Source: an uncultured Chloroflexota bacterium
Lineage (GTDB): Bacteria; Chloroflexota; Anaerolineae; Promineifilales; Promineifilaceae
Reading direction: 5' to 3'
Assembly: GCA_937958365.1 (NCBI GenBank)
Contig: CALFEW010000013.1
Location: forward strand, 1-7,580
DNA: 7,580 nt
This document shows positions 1-6,407 of the stretch, piece after piece. How positions within the stretch are numbered: the stretch's first letter is position 1; every line of letters starts with the position of its first letter. The translations under genes and the position numbers were made by a program. The notes below the pieces were generated by a model. The model saw nothing but the letters and a program-made list of their open reading frames with translations. It searched no databases and was not told the origin of the DNA.

Positions 1-1
1 T

Positions 2-1030
2 ATTTTGACCACCTTCGCTCTCCGATTTCTCATTCTAGGCCCGATTTATCGGCTGCCGATGGCCGCCAGCAGCGAAGCCGGACCAATTGACACGATGTTC
101 GACGCCCACTTTTGGCTGATTTCCTTCCTGTTCGCCTTAATCATGGTCTTTATGCTGTATTCGGCCGTCGTGTTTCGCCGCAAGCCGGGCGACGAGGAAA
201 TGGGGTCGTATGTCCATGGGCATACCGGCCTGGAAATTGCCTGGACCTTCATTCCCACGGTCGTCGTCATTGGGTTTGGCGTCTGGGGCGCCGTTACCCT
301 GAATGCCCTGACCAGCCCGAACCCGGAAGAGATGACGATCCGCGTGTGGGGGCAGCAGTGGGCCTGGCTGTTTGAATACCCGGAACAAGAGGGCATTTCC
401 ACGCCCGAACTGGTTTTACCGGCTAACCAACCCATCGTTTTGGAGATGGAATCTTACGACGTTTTACATTCCTTTTGGATTCCTGAATTTCGCGTAAAGC
501 AAGATTTAATGCCGGGGCGCAAAACCTACCTGCGTCTCACGGCCACCGAACCGGGCAATTACGAATTAGTCTGCGCTGAGATTTGTGGCTTACAGCACAC
601 CACCATGGTGGCCGATGTGCGCGTTGTAAGCCAGAGCGAGTTTGTAGCCTGGGCCGATGAGCGCATGGCCGGGCCGGCTTACGCGGAGATGACGCCGGCC
701 GAACGTGGCGAAATCTGGTATACCGAATTTGGCTGTATTGCCTGCCACAGCCTGGACGGCCGTGTGATGGCCGGGCCGACGTGGTTGGGGGTTTACGGCC
801 GTGAGGAACAATTAGCAGACGGTACAACTGTCACCGTAGACGAAGCCTACATCCGCGAGTCTATCATTGACCCCACCCTCAAAGTGGTCGCCACCTACAA
901 CCCCGACATCATGCCTAAAGACTTCGGCGTCCGAATAACCGATAAAGAAGCCGCCATTCTGGCCGCAGAAGGCGTCAGCATTGACATCATCGCCGATCTT
1001 ATTGCCTTCATGCAAACCATTGAGGAGTAA
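2..1030 (+). CDS. coxB: Cytochrome c oxidase subunit II fused to C-terminal cytochrome c (caa3 type), 5' partial
   Basis: This subunit accepts electrons from the respiratory chain and passes them through heme c and CuA to subunit I; it sits in the cytoplasmic membrane with its soluble part outside. Counting from the TTG at 5, two membrane helices lie at about 33-56 and 78-101, followed by the CuA cupredoxin domain with ligands H155, C190, E192, C194, H198 and M201 (motif CAEICGLQHTTM). A cytochrome c domain follows, with heme motif CIACH at 244-248 and a likely axial Met in DIMPKDFG (M303). The frame is open to the window's left edge, and residues 4-20 look like the tail of the N-terminal signal or helix seen in homologues. 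I therefore infer that the real start is upstream and treat the gene as 5' truncated by the window. An ATG at 59 is a possible but less likely start. coxA begins 33 bases downstream. Confidence 0.95.
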   Translation: MLTTFALRFLILGPIYRLPMAASSEAGPIDTMFDAHFWLISFLFALIMVFMLYSAVVFRRKPGDEEMGSYVHGHTGLEIAWTFIPTVVVIGFGVWGAVTLNALTSPNPEEMTIRVWGQQWAWLFEYPEQEGISTPELVLPANQPIVLEMESYDVLHSFWIPEFRVKQDLMPGRKTYLRLTATEPGNYELVCAEICGLQHTTMVADVRVVSQSEFVAWADERMAGPAYAEMTPAERGEIWYTEFGCIACHSLDGRVMAGPTWLGVYGREEQLADGTTVTVDEAYIRESIIDPTLKVVATYNPDIMPKDFGVRITDKEAAILAAEGVSIDIIADLIAFMQTIEE

Positions 1031-1053
1031 CAGAACCACCGGTTGCGGTTCTG
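1031..1053 (+). other. Intercistronic hairpin just before the coxA ribosome binding site
   Basis: Directly after the coxB stop, CAGAACC (1031-1037) and GGTTCTG (1047-1053) form a perfect 7 bp inverted repeat with a 9-base loop. The last G of the 3' arm is also the first base of the GGAGG ribosome binding site of coxA. There is no T-run, so it is not an ordinary terminator. A role in mRNA stability, processing or translation of coxA is inference. Confidence 0.5.
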
Positions 1054-1058
1054 GAGGA
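1053..1058 (+). promoter_or_regulatory. Ribosome binding site that fixes the coxA start
   Basis: GGAGGA lies 5-6 bases before the ATG at 1064. A TTG in the same frame at 1043 falls inside the hairpin loop and has no such site in front of it, so the ATG is the better start and removes seven residues from the longest reading. Confidence 0.85.
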
Positions 1059-1063
1059 TATTT

Positions 1064-2926
1064 ATGAGAACGTTAGGAATCATACTTACTTCAGCATATG
1101 TGCGCGGCCTGATTGGGCAAGCCATCTTCACCTTCGCCGGTATTGGGCTTGTCGGTGGCCTGCGCACCGCCATGGGGTTGGAACCAGACATAGAACCTGG
1201 CGTCGTGTTGGGCGCAATTTTGGGTGTCATCGGCTTTTTGCTGTTTGCCGGTGTGCTAACAGATTGGCTCAAATGGACGGCTGGCAAAAAAACACCCCTG
1301 CGCCACGGCGTTCCCGCGGGCAAACCCGAATGGTCCCGTTACCTGAACGTGGACTTCAACCACAAAGTCATCGGCATTCAATACGGCTTTACCAGCCTGC
1401 TCGTTCTGCTCGTTGGCGGCATTTTTGCCCTCACCTTCCGGCTGGAACTGTCCCAACCCGGTATGCAGCTATTGGAGAACGATACCTACAACACCCTGTT
1501 TAGCGCGCATGGCATCGTCATGATCGCCAGCATCCTGCTCGGCGTCGGAGCCATGATCAACTACCTGGTCCCCCTGATGATTGGCGCTTCGGACATGGCC
1601 TTCCCACGTCTGAATGCCTTTAGCTACTGGGTAGGCATTCCCGCTATTGCCCTCATTTTAGCCGGTATGCTCGTCGGCGGTTGGGATACCGGTTGGGTGG
1701 GGTATCCGCCACTGAGTCTGCGCGCACCTTTGGGCGTCGTGCTTTTTTTGATGGGTTTCTATCTCAACGGTCTCTCTTCCATCGCCAGTTCCATCAACCT
1801 GCTGGTGACGGTTTCTTTTATGCGCGCGCCGGGCATGTCCCCGTTCCGTATGCCCATTTTTGTTTGGGCGGCCGTTGCCACCTCCCTTATCCAATTCACC
1901 GCTACCCAAACGGTGGGCGTCGCCCTGACCCTGAACGTCATGGAACGAGTCGCCGGGCTGACCTTCTTTGATCCGGCCGGTGGCGGCGATCCCATTTTGT
2001 ATCAACACCTGTTCTGGTTCTATTCCCATCCGGTGGTGTACGTCTTTGTTCTGCCAGGATTGGGCATTATTAGTGAATTGCTGCCGGTGTTTTCGCGCAA
2101 GCCGCTGTTCGGCTACAAATGGATCGCGCTGTCCAGCCTGGGCATTGCCTTTGTTGGTTTCCTGGTATGGGCGCACCATATGTTCGTCTCCGGTATGAAT
2201 GATACGCTGCGTATCCCTTTCATGTTGGCGACCATGCTGGTGGCCATTCCTACCGGCGTGAAATTCTTTAGCTGGATAGCCACGATGTGGGAAGGCAAAC
2301 TCTCGTTTGAGACGCCGATGTTGTTTGTTTTGGGCGCGATTTCTGTCTTTTTGATTGGTGGCGTTACCGGGCCGATTTTGGGGACCATTCCTACGGACTT
2401 GCACCTGCATGACAGTTATTGGGTTGTCGGCCATTTCCATGCGACGATGTTTGGTGGGTTTATTTTTCCCTTCTTTGCGGCCATTTATTACTGGTTCCCC
2501 AAGATGACGGGGCGCATGTACAAAGAATCGTTGGGCAAGCTGCATTTTTGGCTGATGGTTCCCGGTTTTTGGGTGATGAGCCTGGGGCAAATGCAAATTG
2601 GCCTGCTGGGAATGCGCCGCCGTGTTTCTGATTATGATCCCGCTTTGGGGGTGACTGGCACCCAGGTTCTCATCACGATTGCGGCCCTGGTTATCGGTTG
2701 GTCGGTGCTTATTATGATTTATAACCTGATCAGCAGCGCCCGGTCTCGGGAAATAGTGGCTACGAATCCGTGGGGATCACGTTCGCCGGAATGGCAGATT
2801 CCTTACCCGGTGCCGGAGTTTAATTATGATGTGCCGTTTGAGGTGGTAGGTGAGCCTTACGATTATGGCCTGGCGGGTTCCAAGTACGTGCAAATGCAGG
2901 CGCTGCCATCACCAACTGGTGATTAA
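1064..2926 (+). CDS. coxA: Cytochrome c oxidase subunit I, A2-type heme-copper oxidase
   Basis: This is the catalytic subunit, which reduces O2 to water at heme a3-CuB and pumps protons. It has 620 residues from the ATG at 1064. Visible ligands are H149 and H459 (low-spin heme), H457 (heme a3), and H322, H371 and H372 (CuB). Y326 is the expected His-Tyr cross-link partner. The K-channel Lys (K400 in TGVKFFSW) and the D-channel entry residues D177 and N184 (DMAFPRLN) are present, as is the Mg-site pair H449-D450. The helix VI Glu of A1 oxidases is absent; the motif reads YSHPVVY (320-326), the signature of the A2 subfamily. Twelve canonical helices run from about residue 100 to 556. They are preceded by two extra hydrophobic segments at about 10-33 and 46-70. 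It lies between coxB and the small subunit IV gene in one operon. Confidence 0.97.
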   Translation: MRTLGIILTSAYVRGLIGQAIFTFAGIGLVGGLRTAMGLEPDIEPGVVLGAILGVIGFLLFAGVLTDWLKWTAGKKTPLRHGVPAGKPEWSRYLNVDFNHKVIGIQYGFTSLLVLLVGGIFALTFRLELSQPGMQLLENDTYNTLFSAHGIVMIASILLGVGAMINYLVPLMIGASDMAFPRLNAFSYWVGIPAIALILAGMLVGGWDTGWVGYPPLSLRAPLGVVLFLMGFYLNGLSSIASSINLLVTVSFMRAPGMSPFRMPIFVWAAVATSLIQFTATQTVGVALTLNVMERVAGLTFFDPAGGGDPILYQHLFWFYSHPVVYVFVLPGLGIISELLPVFSRKPLFGYKWIALSSLGIAFVGFLVWAHHMFVSGMNDTLRIPFMLATMLVAIPTGVKFFSWIATMWEGKLSFETPMLFVLGAISVFLIGGVTGPILGTIPTDLHLHDSYWVVGHFHATMFGGFIFPFFAAIYYWFPKMTGRMYKESLGKLHFWLMVPGFWVMSLGQMQIGLLGMRRRVSDYDPALGVTGTQVLITIAALVIGWSVLIMIYNLISSARSREIVATNPWGSRSPEWQIPYPVPEFNYDVPFEVVGEPYDYGLAGSKYVQMQALPSPTGD

Positions 2927-2938
2927 CGGATAGATTTT

Positions 2939-2973
2939 AGAACCGGGCAGGTCTGACAAGACCTGTCAGTTCT
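2939..2973 (+). repeat. Hairpin-forming intercistronic repeat, GACCTG family, copy 1
   Basis: In the 71-base gap between coxA and the subunit IV gene, GGCAGGTC (2946-2953) pairs with GACCTGTC (2960-2967) around a 6-base loop, with one G-U pair. An outer stem AGAAC (2939-2943) with GTTCT (2969-2973) encloses it. An alternative stem CTGACA/TGTCAG in the same bases competes with the inner one. The bases GACCTG/CAGGTC recur in the hairpin before ctaG. There is no T-run, so an mRNA processing or stability role is more likely than termination (inference). Confidence 0.5.
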
Positions 2974-2997
2974 GCTACTTAACGCGAGGAGTGTGTC

Positions 2998-3198
2998 GTG
3001 GAACTACAAAAGAAAGCAGCCTGGCGGCAAGGGAATATTGTAGTCATTTTGCTGGCTGTGCTGACGATTATAGAGTTTGTTATTGCCATTGTGAGCGGCT
3101 CGATCGTTTTCCTGTTTATCGTGGCGTTGATTAAGGCGGCGATTATCGTGCAGGTTTTTATGCACGTGTACCGTTTGTGGCGTGAGGAGAATCATTGA
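2998..3198 (+). CDS. Small cytochrome c oxidase subunit IV-like membrane protein
   Basis: This is a 66-residue protein with two predicted membrane helices (about 13-33 and 36-56), probably the prokaryotic subunit IV of the oxidase, which helps stabilise the complex. The second helix carries the family pattern KAA..V..FMH (K46, F54, M55, H56), and the first has the Glu (E26) common in this family. Known bacterial subunit IV proteins are usually about 90-110 residues with three helices, so this one is short. The start is GTG at 2998, with GAGGAG at 2986-2991 and six bases of spacing. Its stop TGA overlaps the ATG of coxC by one base, which implies translational coupling. The call rests on one motif plus position between coxA and coxC. 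Confidence 0.82.
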   Translation: MELQKKAAWRQGNIVVILLAVLTIIEFVIAIVSGSIVFLFIVALIKAAIIVQVFMHVYRLWREENH

Positions 3199-3872
3199 TG
3201 AGCGCATATACAAAAGTATCCAACCAGCCCCATGCTGCCCATGCCCATGACGAGGATCGCGGCCATGAACTGCCTTATGCGACGCAGGTTAAGGCGAACC
3301 GCCTGGGCTTGTGGTTGTTTTTTATCTCTGAGTTTTTCTTGTTTGGCGCGTTGTTGGTGACTCGTTTTTACCTGTGGCGGGTGCCAGGTGTGGGGCAAAC
3401 ACGGCCGTTACTCAGCCAGGAATTGGGCTTAATTACCACCAGCATCCTGCTGTTGAGCAGTTACTTCGTCTATCGCGGGGAAACGGCGATGACCTATGGC
3501 GACCGCAAAGTGTTTACCCGATCCTATTTGTTAGCGGCCGTTCTGGGACTGCTCTTTTTTATCGGCGTGGTGGTGATGGAGTGGAACCTGTTTGGGCTAA
3601 GCCTGGATTTGTTTGGCATCGAGTGGTTTGGTCATTTGAAGCCGTCTGACGGCGTTTATGGCGGCGTCTTTTACATGATGACCGGGATGCACGCCCTGCA
3701 CGTGATCAGCGGTGTGGGGCTGTTGTTGGTGGCCTGGAACCGGGGACGCAAGGGGGAATATTCGGTGGAGCGCCATTGGGGCGTGGAAGGAATTGCTTTA
3801 TACTGGCATTACGTGGACGTTATCTGGATATTTTTCTACCCGGCGTTGTATTTGATTGGCACGGCCGTTTAA
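3198..3872 (+). CDS. coxC: Cytochrome c oxidase subunit III
   Basis: This integral membrane subunit of 224 residues stabilises the oxidase and supports sustained proton uptake. About five helices are visible (roughly 36-58, 77-93, 108-127, 153-178 and 197-219), matching the short five-helix form found with caa3 oxidases. Family features are the Glu in helix 1 (FFISEFFLFG, E45), FYMMTGMHALHVISG (158-172) and the closing GIALYWHYVDVIWIFFY (198-214). The N-terminal 25 residues are rich in His and acidic residues. The start is the ATG at 3198, with GAGGAG at 3184-3189 inside the previous gene. A TTG one codon earlier is in frame but less likely. The last codons and the stop form part of an ACGGCCGTT palindrome copy. 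Confidence 0.95.
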   Translation: MSAYTKVSNQPHAAHAHDEDRGHELPYATQVKANRLGLWLFFISEFFLFGALLVTRFYLWRVPGVGQTRPLLSQELGLITTSILLLSSYFVYRGETAMTYGDRKVFTRSYLLAAVLGLLFFIGVVVMEWNLFGLSLDLFGIEWFGHLKPSDGVYGGVFYMMTGMHALHVISGVGLLLVAWNRGRKGEYSVERHWGVEGIALYWHYVDVIWIFFYPALYLIGTAV

Positions 3873-3890
3873 CCCAGACATGGCAGGGCT

Positions 3891-3911
3891 TTAAGACCCG
3901 TCAGGTCTTAA
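3891..3911 (+). repeat. Hairpin-forming intercistronic repeat, GACCTG family, copy 2
   Basis: Between coxC and ctaG, TTAAGACC (3891-3898) and GGTCTTAA (3904-3911) form a perfect 8 bp inverted repeat with a 5-base loop, CGTCA. The element ends only six bases before the ctaG ATG, in the place where a ribosome binding site would be expected. It shares the CAGGTCTT string with the reverse complement of the hairpin in the coxA-subunit IV gap. Confidence 0.55.
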
Positions 3912-3917
3912 CACAAC

Positions 3918-4850
3918 ATGGACCCAATCCTTCAAGCCGTTCTTATTTCGTGGAGCTGGCGCTTAGAAATTATTTTAATCCTGGTGTTCGCCGGGATTCT
4001 TTATTTTATTGGCTGGTGGCGACTGCGGCAGCGCAGCCAGCGCCGGCCGCATCGCGCCGGGCAGCCCTGGCCTTTATCGGCGCGCTGGCGATTGGTTTCT
4101 TACCTGACCGGCCTCGTCGTTATGGCGGTGGCCCTTATGTCGCCTGTTGACGTTTTAGGCGGTCAGCTTTTTTTCATGCACATGATCCAGCACTTGCTGC
4201 TGATTATGATCGCCCCGCCACTTCTGCTCATCGCCAACCCCATGGCGACCATGCTTTGGGGACTACCTACCCGTGCGCGACGATGGGTCGGCGGCGGCTT
4301 AAGCCGGGCGCTGCACCGCGAATCCCCGTTCCGTCATGGGCTGCGCATCATCACCACGCCAGGCGTCATCTGGCTGGCCTGGGTGATCACGCTGGTGGGC
4401 TGGCACGATCCCAACATGTATAACTGGACGCTGCGCAACGACCTGGTCCACGATATAGAACACCTTTCCTTTTTTCTGATTAGTATGGCTTCCTGGTGGC
4501 GAACAACGGCCGCCGCGCCGCGCATACACGGGCAGTTAGGACTGATGGGCCGCATCATTCTGGTGATGGCCCTTGTGCCACCGAATATGCTCACCGGGGT
4601 AGCTATCGCTTTCGCCGAAAGCCCGATTTATACCTATTACGTGGATGTGCCGCGTCTGTGGAATATCAGCGTTATGACCGATCAACGCATTGGCGGTATC
4701 CTGATGTGGATTCCCGGCAGTATGATGTACATCATCGCCGCGCTTATTTTGATTGCCCAATATCTGGGGCAGGAAGATCGCAAACCGAGTTTGCCGGAGA
4801 AAACATGGGCAACCGAAGAAGCCTTGTTAGCGCCGGGATTAAAAAAGTAA
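3918..4850 (+). CDS. ctaG: Cytochrome c oxidase assembly factor CtaG (caa3_CtaG family)
   Basis: This polytopic membrane protein of 310 residues belongs to the family required for building caa3-type oxidase, thought to act in copper delivery to the CuB site. About seven helices are visible. Conserved-looking elements include FMHMIQHLLL (86-95, H88 and H92), VGWHDP (160-165, H163), LVHDIEH (176-182, H178 and H182) and TDQRIGGILMW (254-264). The paired His residues at helix ends are plausible metal ligands (inference). An in-frame TAA at 3909 makes the ATG at 3918 the first possible start. No clear Shine-Dalgarno site precedes it; the 8 bp hairpin occupies that space. The gene follows coxC by 45 bases and probably belongs to the same operon. 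This is not the unrelated Cox11/CtaG of proteobacteria. Confidence 0.93.
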   Translation: MDPILQAVLISWSWRLEIILILVFAGILYFIGWWRLRQRSQRRPHRAGQPWPLSARWRLVSYLTGLVVMAVALMSPVDVLGGQLFFMHMIQHLLLIMIAPPLLLIANPMATMLWGLPTRARRWVGGGLSRALHRESPFRHGLRIITTPGVIWLAWVITLVGWHDPNMYNWTLRNDLVHDIEHLSFFLISMASWWRTTAAAPRIHGQLGLMGRIILVMALVPPNMLTGVAIAFAESPIYTYYVDVPRLWNISVMTDQRIGGILMWIPGSMMYIIAALILIAQYLGQEDRKPSLPEKTWATEEALLAPGLKK

Positions 4851-4910
4851 CGTAAATCCCCGGTGCGTGCCAATCGCCGGAATTTGAAGTGATAGTGTAG
4901 AACCTATTAC

Positions 4911-4987
4911 CCGTACTCCGAAGTCCCTATACCGTTTTCCGATGGCGTACACCAGAGGTAGCGCTCTACGGATTACGGAATACGGAT
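4911..4987 (+). repeat. Dispersed ~70 bp repeat, copy A (inverted relative to copy B)
   Basis: In the 154-base gap between ctaG and SURF1, bases 4921-4987 align without gaps to the reverse complement of 6269-6335. By hand count they match at 54 of 67 positions, including an exact 11-mer (AGAGGTAGCGC, 4954-4964). The copy has imperfect terminal inverted repeats: CCGTACTCCG at 4911-4920 against CGGAATACGG at 4976-4985. It ends 17 bases before the SURF1 ATG. No ORF is visible in it. It could be a miniature transposable element, a REP-like repeat or a bidirectional RNA hairpin. Confidence 0.7.
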
Positions 4988-5004
4988 GACGGGAAACGAG
5001 AACT

Positions 5005-5742
5005 ATGAAGTTGTTGGGAGCCTTATTTAGCCGTAAATGGTGGTGGGTGACGATTTTGGTGGTGGTGGGGATGGCCGTTTTCCTCCGTTTGAGCGTCTGG
5101 CAGTGGGATCGCTTGCAGCAGCGCCGGGCGGCCAATGTCGTGCTGGCGGAAGCGCTGGCGGCCCCACCCATGCCGTTAACGGCCGTTTCCCTCCCCCCAG
5201 ACCCTTCCTCCCTCAAAGACCGCCAGGTGATCGTCTCTGGCACATATGATCTGACCCATCAGGTGGCGCTGAAAGTGCAAAACTGGAACGGCCGTGCTGG
5301 CATCCATCTGATTGCGCCGCTGGTGGACGAGGATGGGGAAACGGCCGTTCTCGTAGATCGCGGCTGGATACCCGACAGCGAAGCCGACCCAACCCGGTGG
5401 ACCCAATTCGACGAAACCGGCCCCATCACCGTGACCGGCTACGTGGCCCTCTCGCAAATCATCTCGCGCCAGACTGCCAGTGTGGCTCCCGTTCCGCAAA
5501 AAGAATGGTATCGTGTAGACGTCGCCGCCATCCAGGCCCAAATGCCCTACGACCTGCTGCCGGTCTACGTGGTTCAATCGCCGCCGCCCGGTGGCGATAC
5601 GGCGCTGCCGTTTCACGCCGAGCGGGAAATTGATTTATCCGAGGGGTCACACCTGAGTTATGCCATTCAGTGGATTTTCTTCAGCCTGTTATTGGGCGGC
5701 GGCTACCTCATCTATGTCCATAAAAGTTTACATGATCGGTAA
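5005..5742 (+). CDS. SURF1 family cytochrome oxidase assembly protein
   Basis: SURF1 proteins assist heme a insertion and maturation of aa3/caa3 oxidase in the membrane. This 245-residue protein has the standard design of an N-terminal helix (about 12-28), an external domain and a C-terminal helix (about 219-238). Family motifs present are WQWDRL (32-37), GIHLIAPL (99-106), VLVDRGWIP (115-123) and HLSYAIQW (216-223). The length is typical. The ATG at 5005 has only a weak purine-rich stretch upstream (GGGAAACGAG). The gene lies 154 bases after ctaG and its last 11 bases overlap the next gene's preferred start. Two copies of ACGGCCGTT lie inside it, reading Thr-Ala-Val. Confidence 0.93.
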   Translation: MKLLGALFSRKWWWVTILVVVGMAVFLRLSVWQWDRLQQRRAANVVLAEALAAPPMPLTAVSLPPDPSSLKDRQVIVSGTYDLTHQVALKVQNWNGRAGIHLIAPLVDEDGETAVLVDRGWIPDSEADPTRWTQFDETGPITVTGYVALSQIISRQTASVAPVPQKEWYRVDVAAIQAQMPYDLLPVYVVQSPPPGGDTALPFHAEREIDLSEGSHLSYAIQWIFFSLLLGGGYLIYVHKSLHDR

Positions 5743-6253
5743 ACGCAACCCGCTGCTCTGGCTTGGTTTGGTGGCGCTGTTGTGGGCGACGGCCCAAACT
5801 GCCTGGGCGCACGGCGGCGGCACGATCCACGTGGCCGGTGAAGCGGCCGGCCCTTACCGGGTGACGGTTTGGGTTGCGCCGAACACTGTTGAAGCCGGGA
5901 AAAAGCTGCATTTCACGGTGGCTGTGGTGCGCCCGGAAGATAATCGGCCGGTTTTAGATGCCCAGGTCATGCTGGTTGTGCTGGCGGATGGAACAGACAC
6001 GGCCGTTCTCTCCGGGCCGGCCACCACAGAACAATCCATCAACAAATTGTTTTACGAGGTTGATTTTGTTGCGCCAACGGCCGTTGGTATTTACCAGGTG
6101 CAGACGCAAGTGAGTGGTACGGATGGAGAGGGTATGGTTTCCTTCGATTTGCCCATCCAACCGGCCCGGCGCAACAACCTGCTGTTTTGGGGTCTGGGCG
6201 GGCTGCTGCTGGTAAGCGCGGCGGGTCTCTTTTTATCACGCCGCGTCGCCTAG
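5732..6253 (+). CDS. Exported, C-terminally anchored protein with YtkA/CopC-like beta domain; possible copper or assembly protein
   Basis: From the ATG at 5732 this reads 173 residues. A clear signal peptide (MIGKRN, hydrophobic core, AWA at 24-26) predicts a mature protein beginning HGGGTIH at residue 27. A beta-rich region follows (about 39-143, GPYRVTVWVAP through VSFDLPIQP), resembling YtkA/FixH-like or other Ig-like exported domains. A C-terminal helix (about 148-168) with RR on its inner side anchors it. There are no Cys residues and no CXXC, so it is not a Sco or thioredoxin-like factor. It overlaps SURF1 by 11 bases, so translation is probably coupled, and the position suggests a role in oxidase maturation or copper handling. 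An in-frame ATG at 5714 is also possible; the longer reading from 5660 lies inside SURF1 and is unlikely. The biochemical function is not known from sequence. Confidence 0.75.
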   Translation: MIGKRNPLLWLGLVALLWATAQTAWAHGGGTIHVAGEAAGPYRVTVWVAPNTVEAGKKLHFTVAVVRPEDNRPVLDAQVMLVVLADGTDTAVLSGPATTEQSINKLFYEVDFVAPTAVGIYQVQTQVSGTDGEGMVSFDLPIQPARRNNLLFWGLGGLLLVSAAGLFLSRRVA

Positions 6254-6340
6254 TATCCGTATTCGGTAATCCGTATTTGGTATTCCGTCGGGCGCTACCT
6301 CTCATAAACGCCAACGGAATACGGTACACGGACTTCCGGT
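6254..6340 (-). repeat. Dispersed ~70 bp repeat, copy B (inverted relative to copy A)
   Basis: Beginning directly after the stop codon at 6251-6253, this copy is the reverse complement of the repeat in front of SURF1; 6269-6335 aligns to 4921-4987 at 54 of 67 positions. It also contains a short tandem-like run of ATCCGTATT units at 6255-6279. With copy A it brackets the SURF1 and HGGG genes. No ORF is visible. Confidence 0.7.
6280..6322 (+). terminator. Possible hairpin end of the oxidase/assembly transcript
   Basis: Inside repeat copy B, GTATTCCGT (6280-6288) pairs perfectly with ACGGAATAC (6314-6322), and GGCG (6291-6294) with CGCC (6309-6312) extends the stem after a small bulge, leaving a 14-base loop. 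It sits after the last gene of the cassette and before a new promoter, as a terminator would. There is no T-run, so intrinsic termination is uncertain. Confidence 0.3.
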
Positions 6341-6387
6341 TAGGGTGCTAGTGGCAGATTAACAACGTCTATAAATCGTGGGGCATT

Positions 6388-6407
6388 TTGGTGGCAGCTT
6401 GGTGGCA
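6388..6407 (+). promoter_or_regulatory. Two direct repeats TTGGTGGCA, 11 bases apart, at the -35 region
   Basis: TTGGTGGCA occurs at 6388-6396 and again at 6399-6407, a centre-to-centre distance of 11 bases, about one helical turn. The repeats overlap the -35 and spacer of the promoter at 6391-6419. A third partial copy, GTGGCAG, lies at 6351-6357. This could be an operator for a DNA-binding regulator, but it may be chance. Confidence 0.35.

Noticed and set aside
1043..1063. TTG start seven codons upstream of the coxA ATG
   Set aside because: It lies within the hairpin loop with no ribosome binding site, while the ATG at 1064 has GGAGGA at proper spacing.
2023..2043. Subunit I as a defective oxidase because HPEVY is missing its Glu
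   Set aside because: The YSHPVVY form is the known A2 signature, and all heme and copper ligands are present.
1658..2596. Long open frame on the minus strand, about 312 codons
   Set aside because: It lies fully antisense to the conserved helices of coxA. Its product is rich in His, Gln, Asn and Arg with no recognisable domain, as expected from the complement of a hydrophobic gene.
4884..4910. Possible promoter for SURF1 (TTGAAG ... TATTAC)
   Set aside because: Both hexamers match at only about four of six positions and the spacing is 15 bases; too weak to call.
5660..5731. Upstream start for the HGGG protein inside SURF1
   Set aside because: It would overlap the conserved SURF1 C-terminus and put a non-signal stretch ahead of a clear signal peptide; the ATG at 5732, or possibly 5714, fits better.
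5905..6240. Treating the gene after SURF1 as a Sco1/SenC or thioredoxin-like factor
   Set aside because: The translation has no Cys and no CXXC motif, so that family does not fit.
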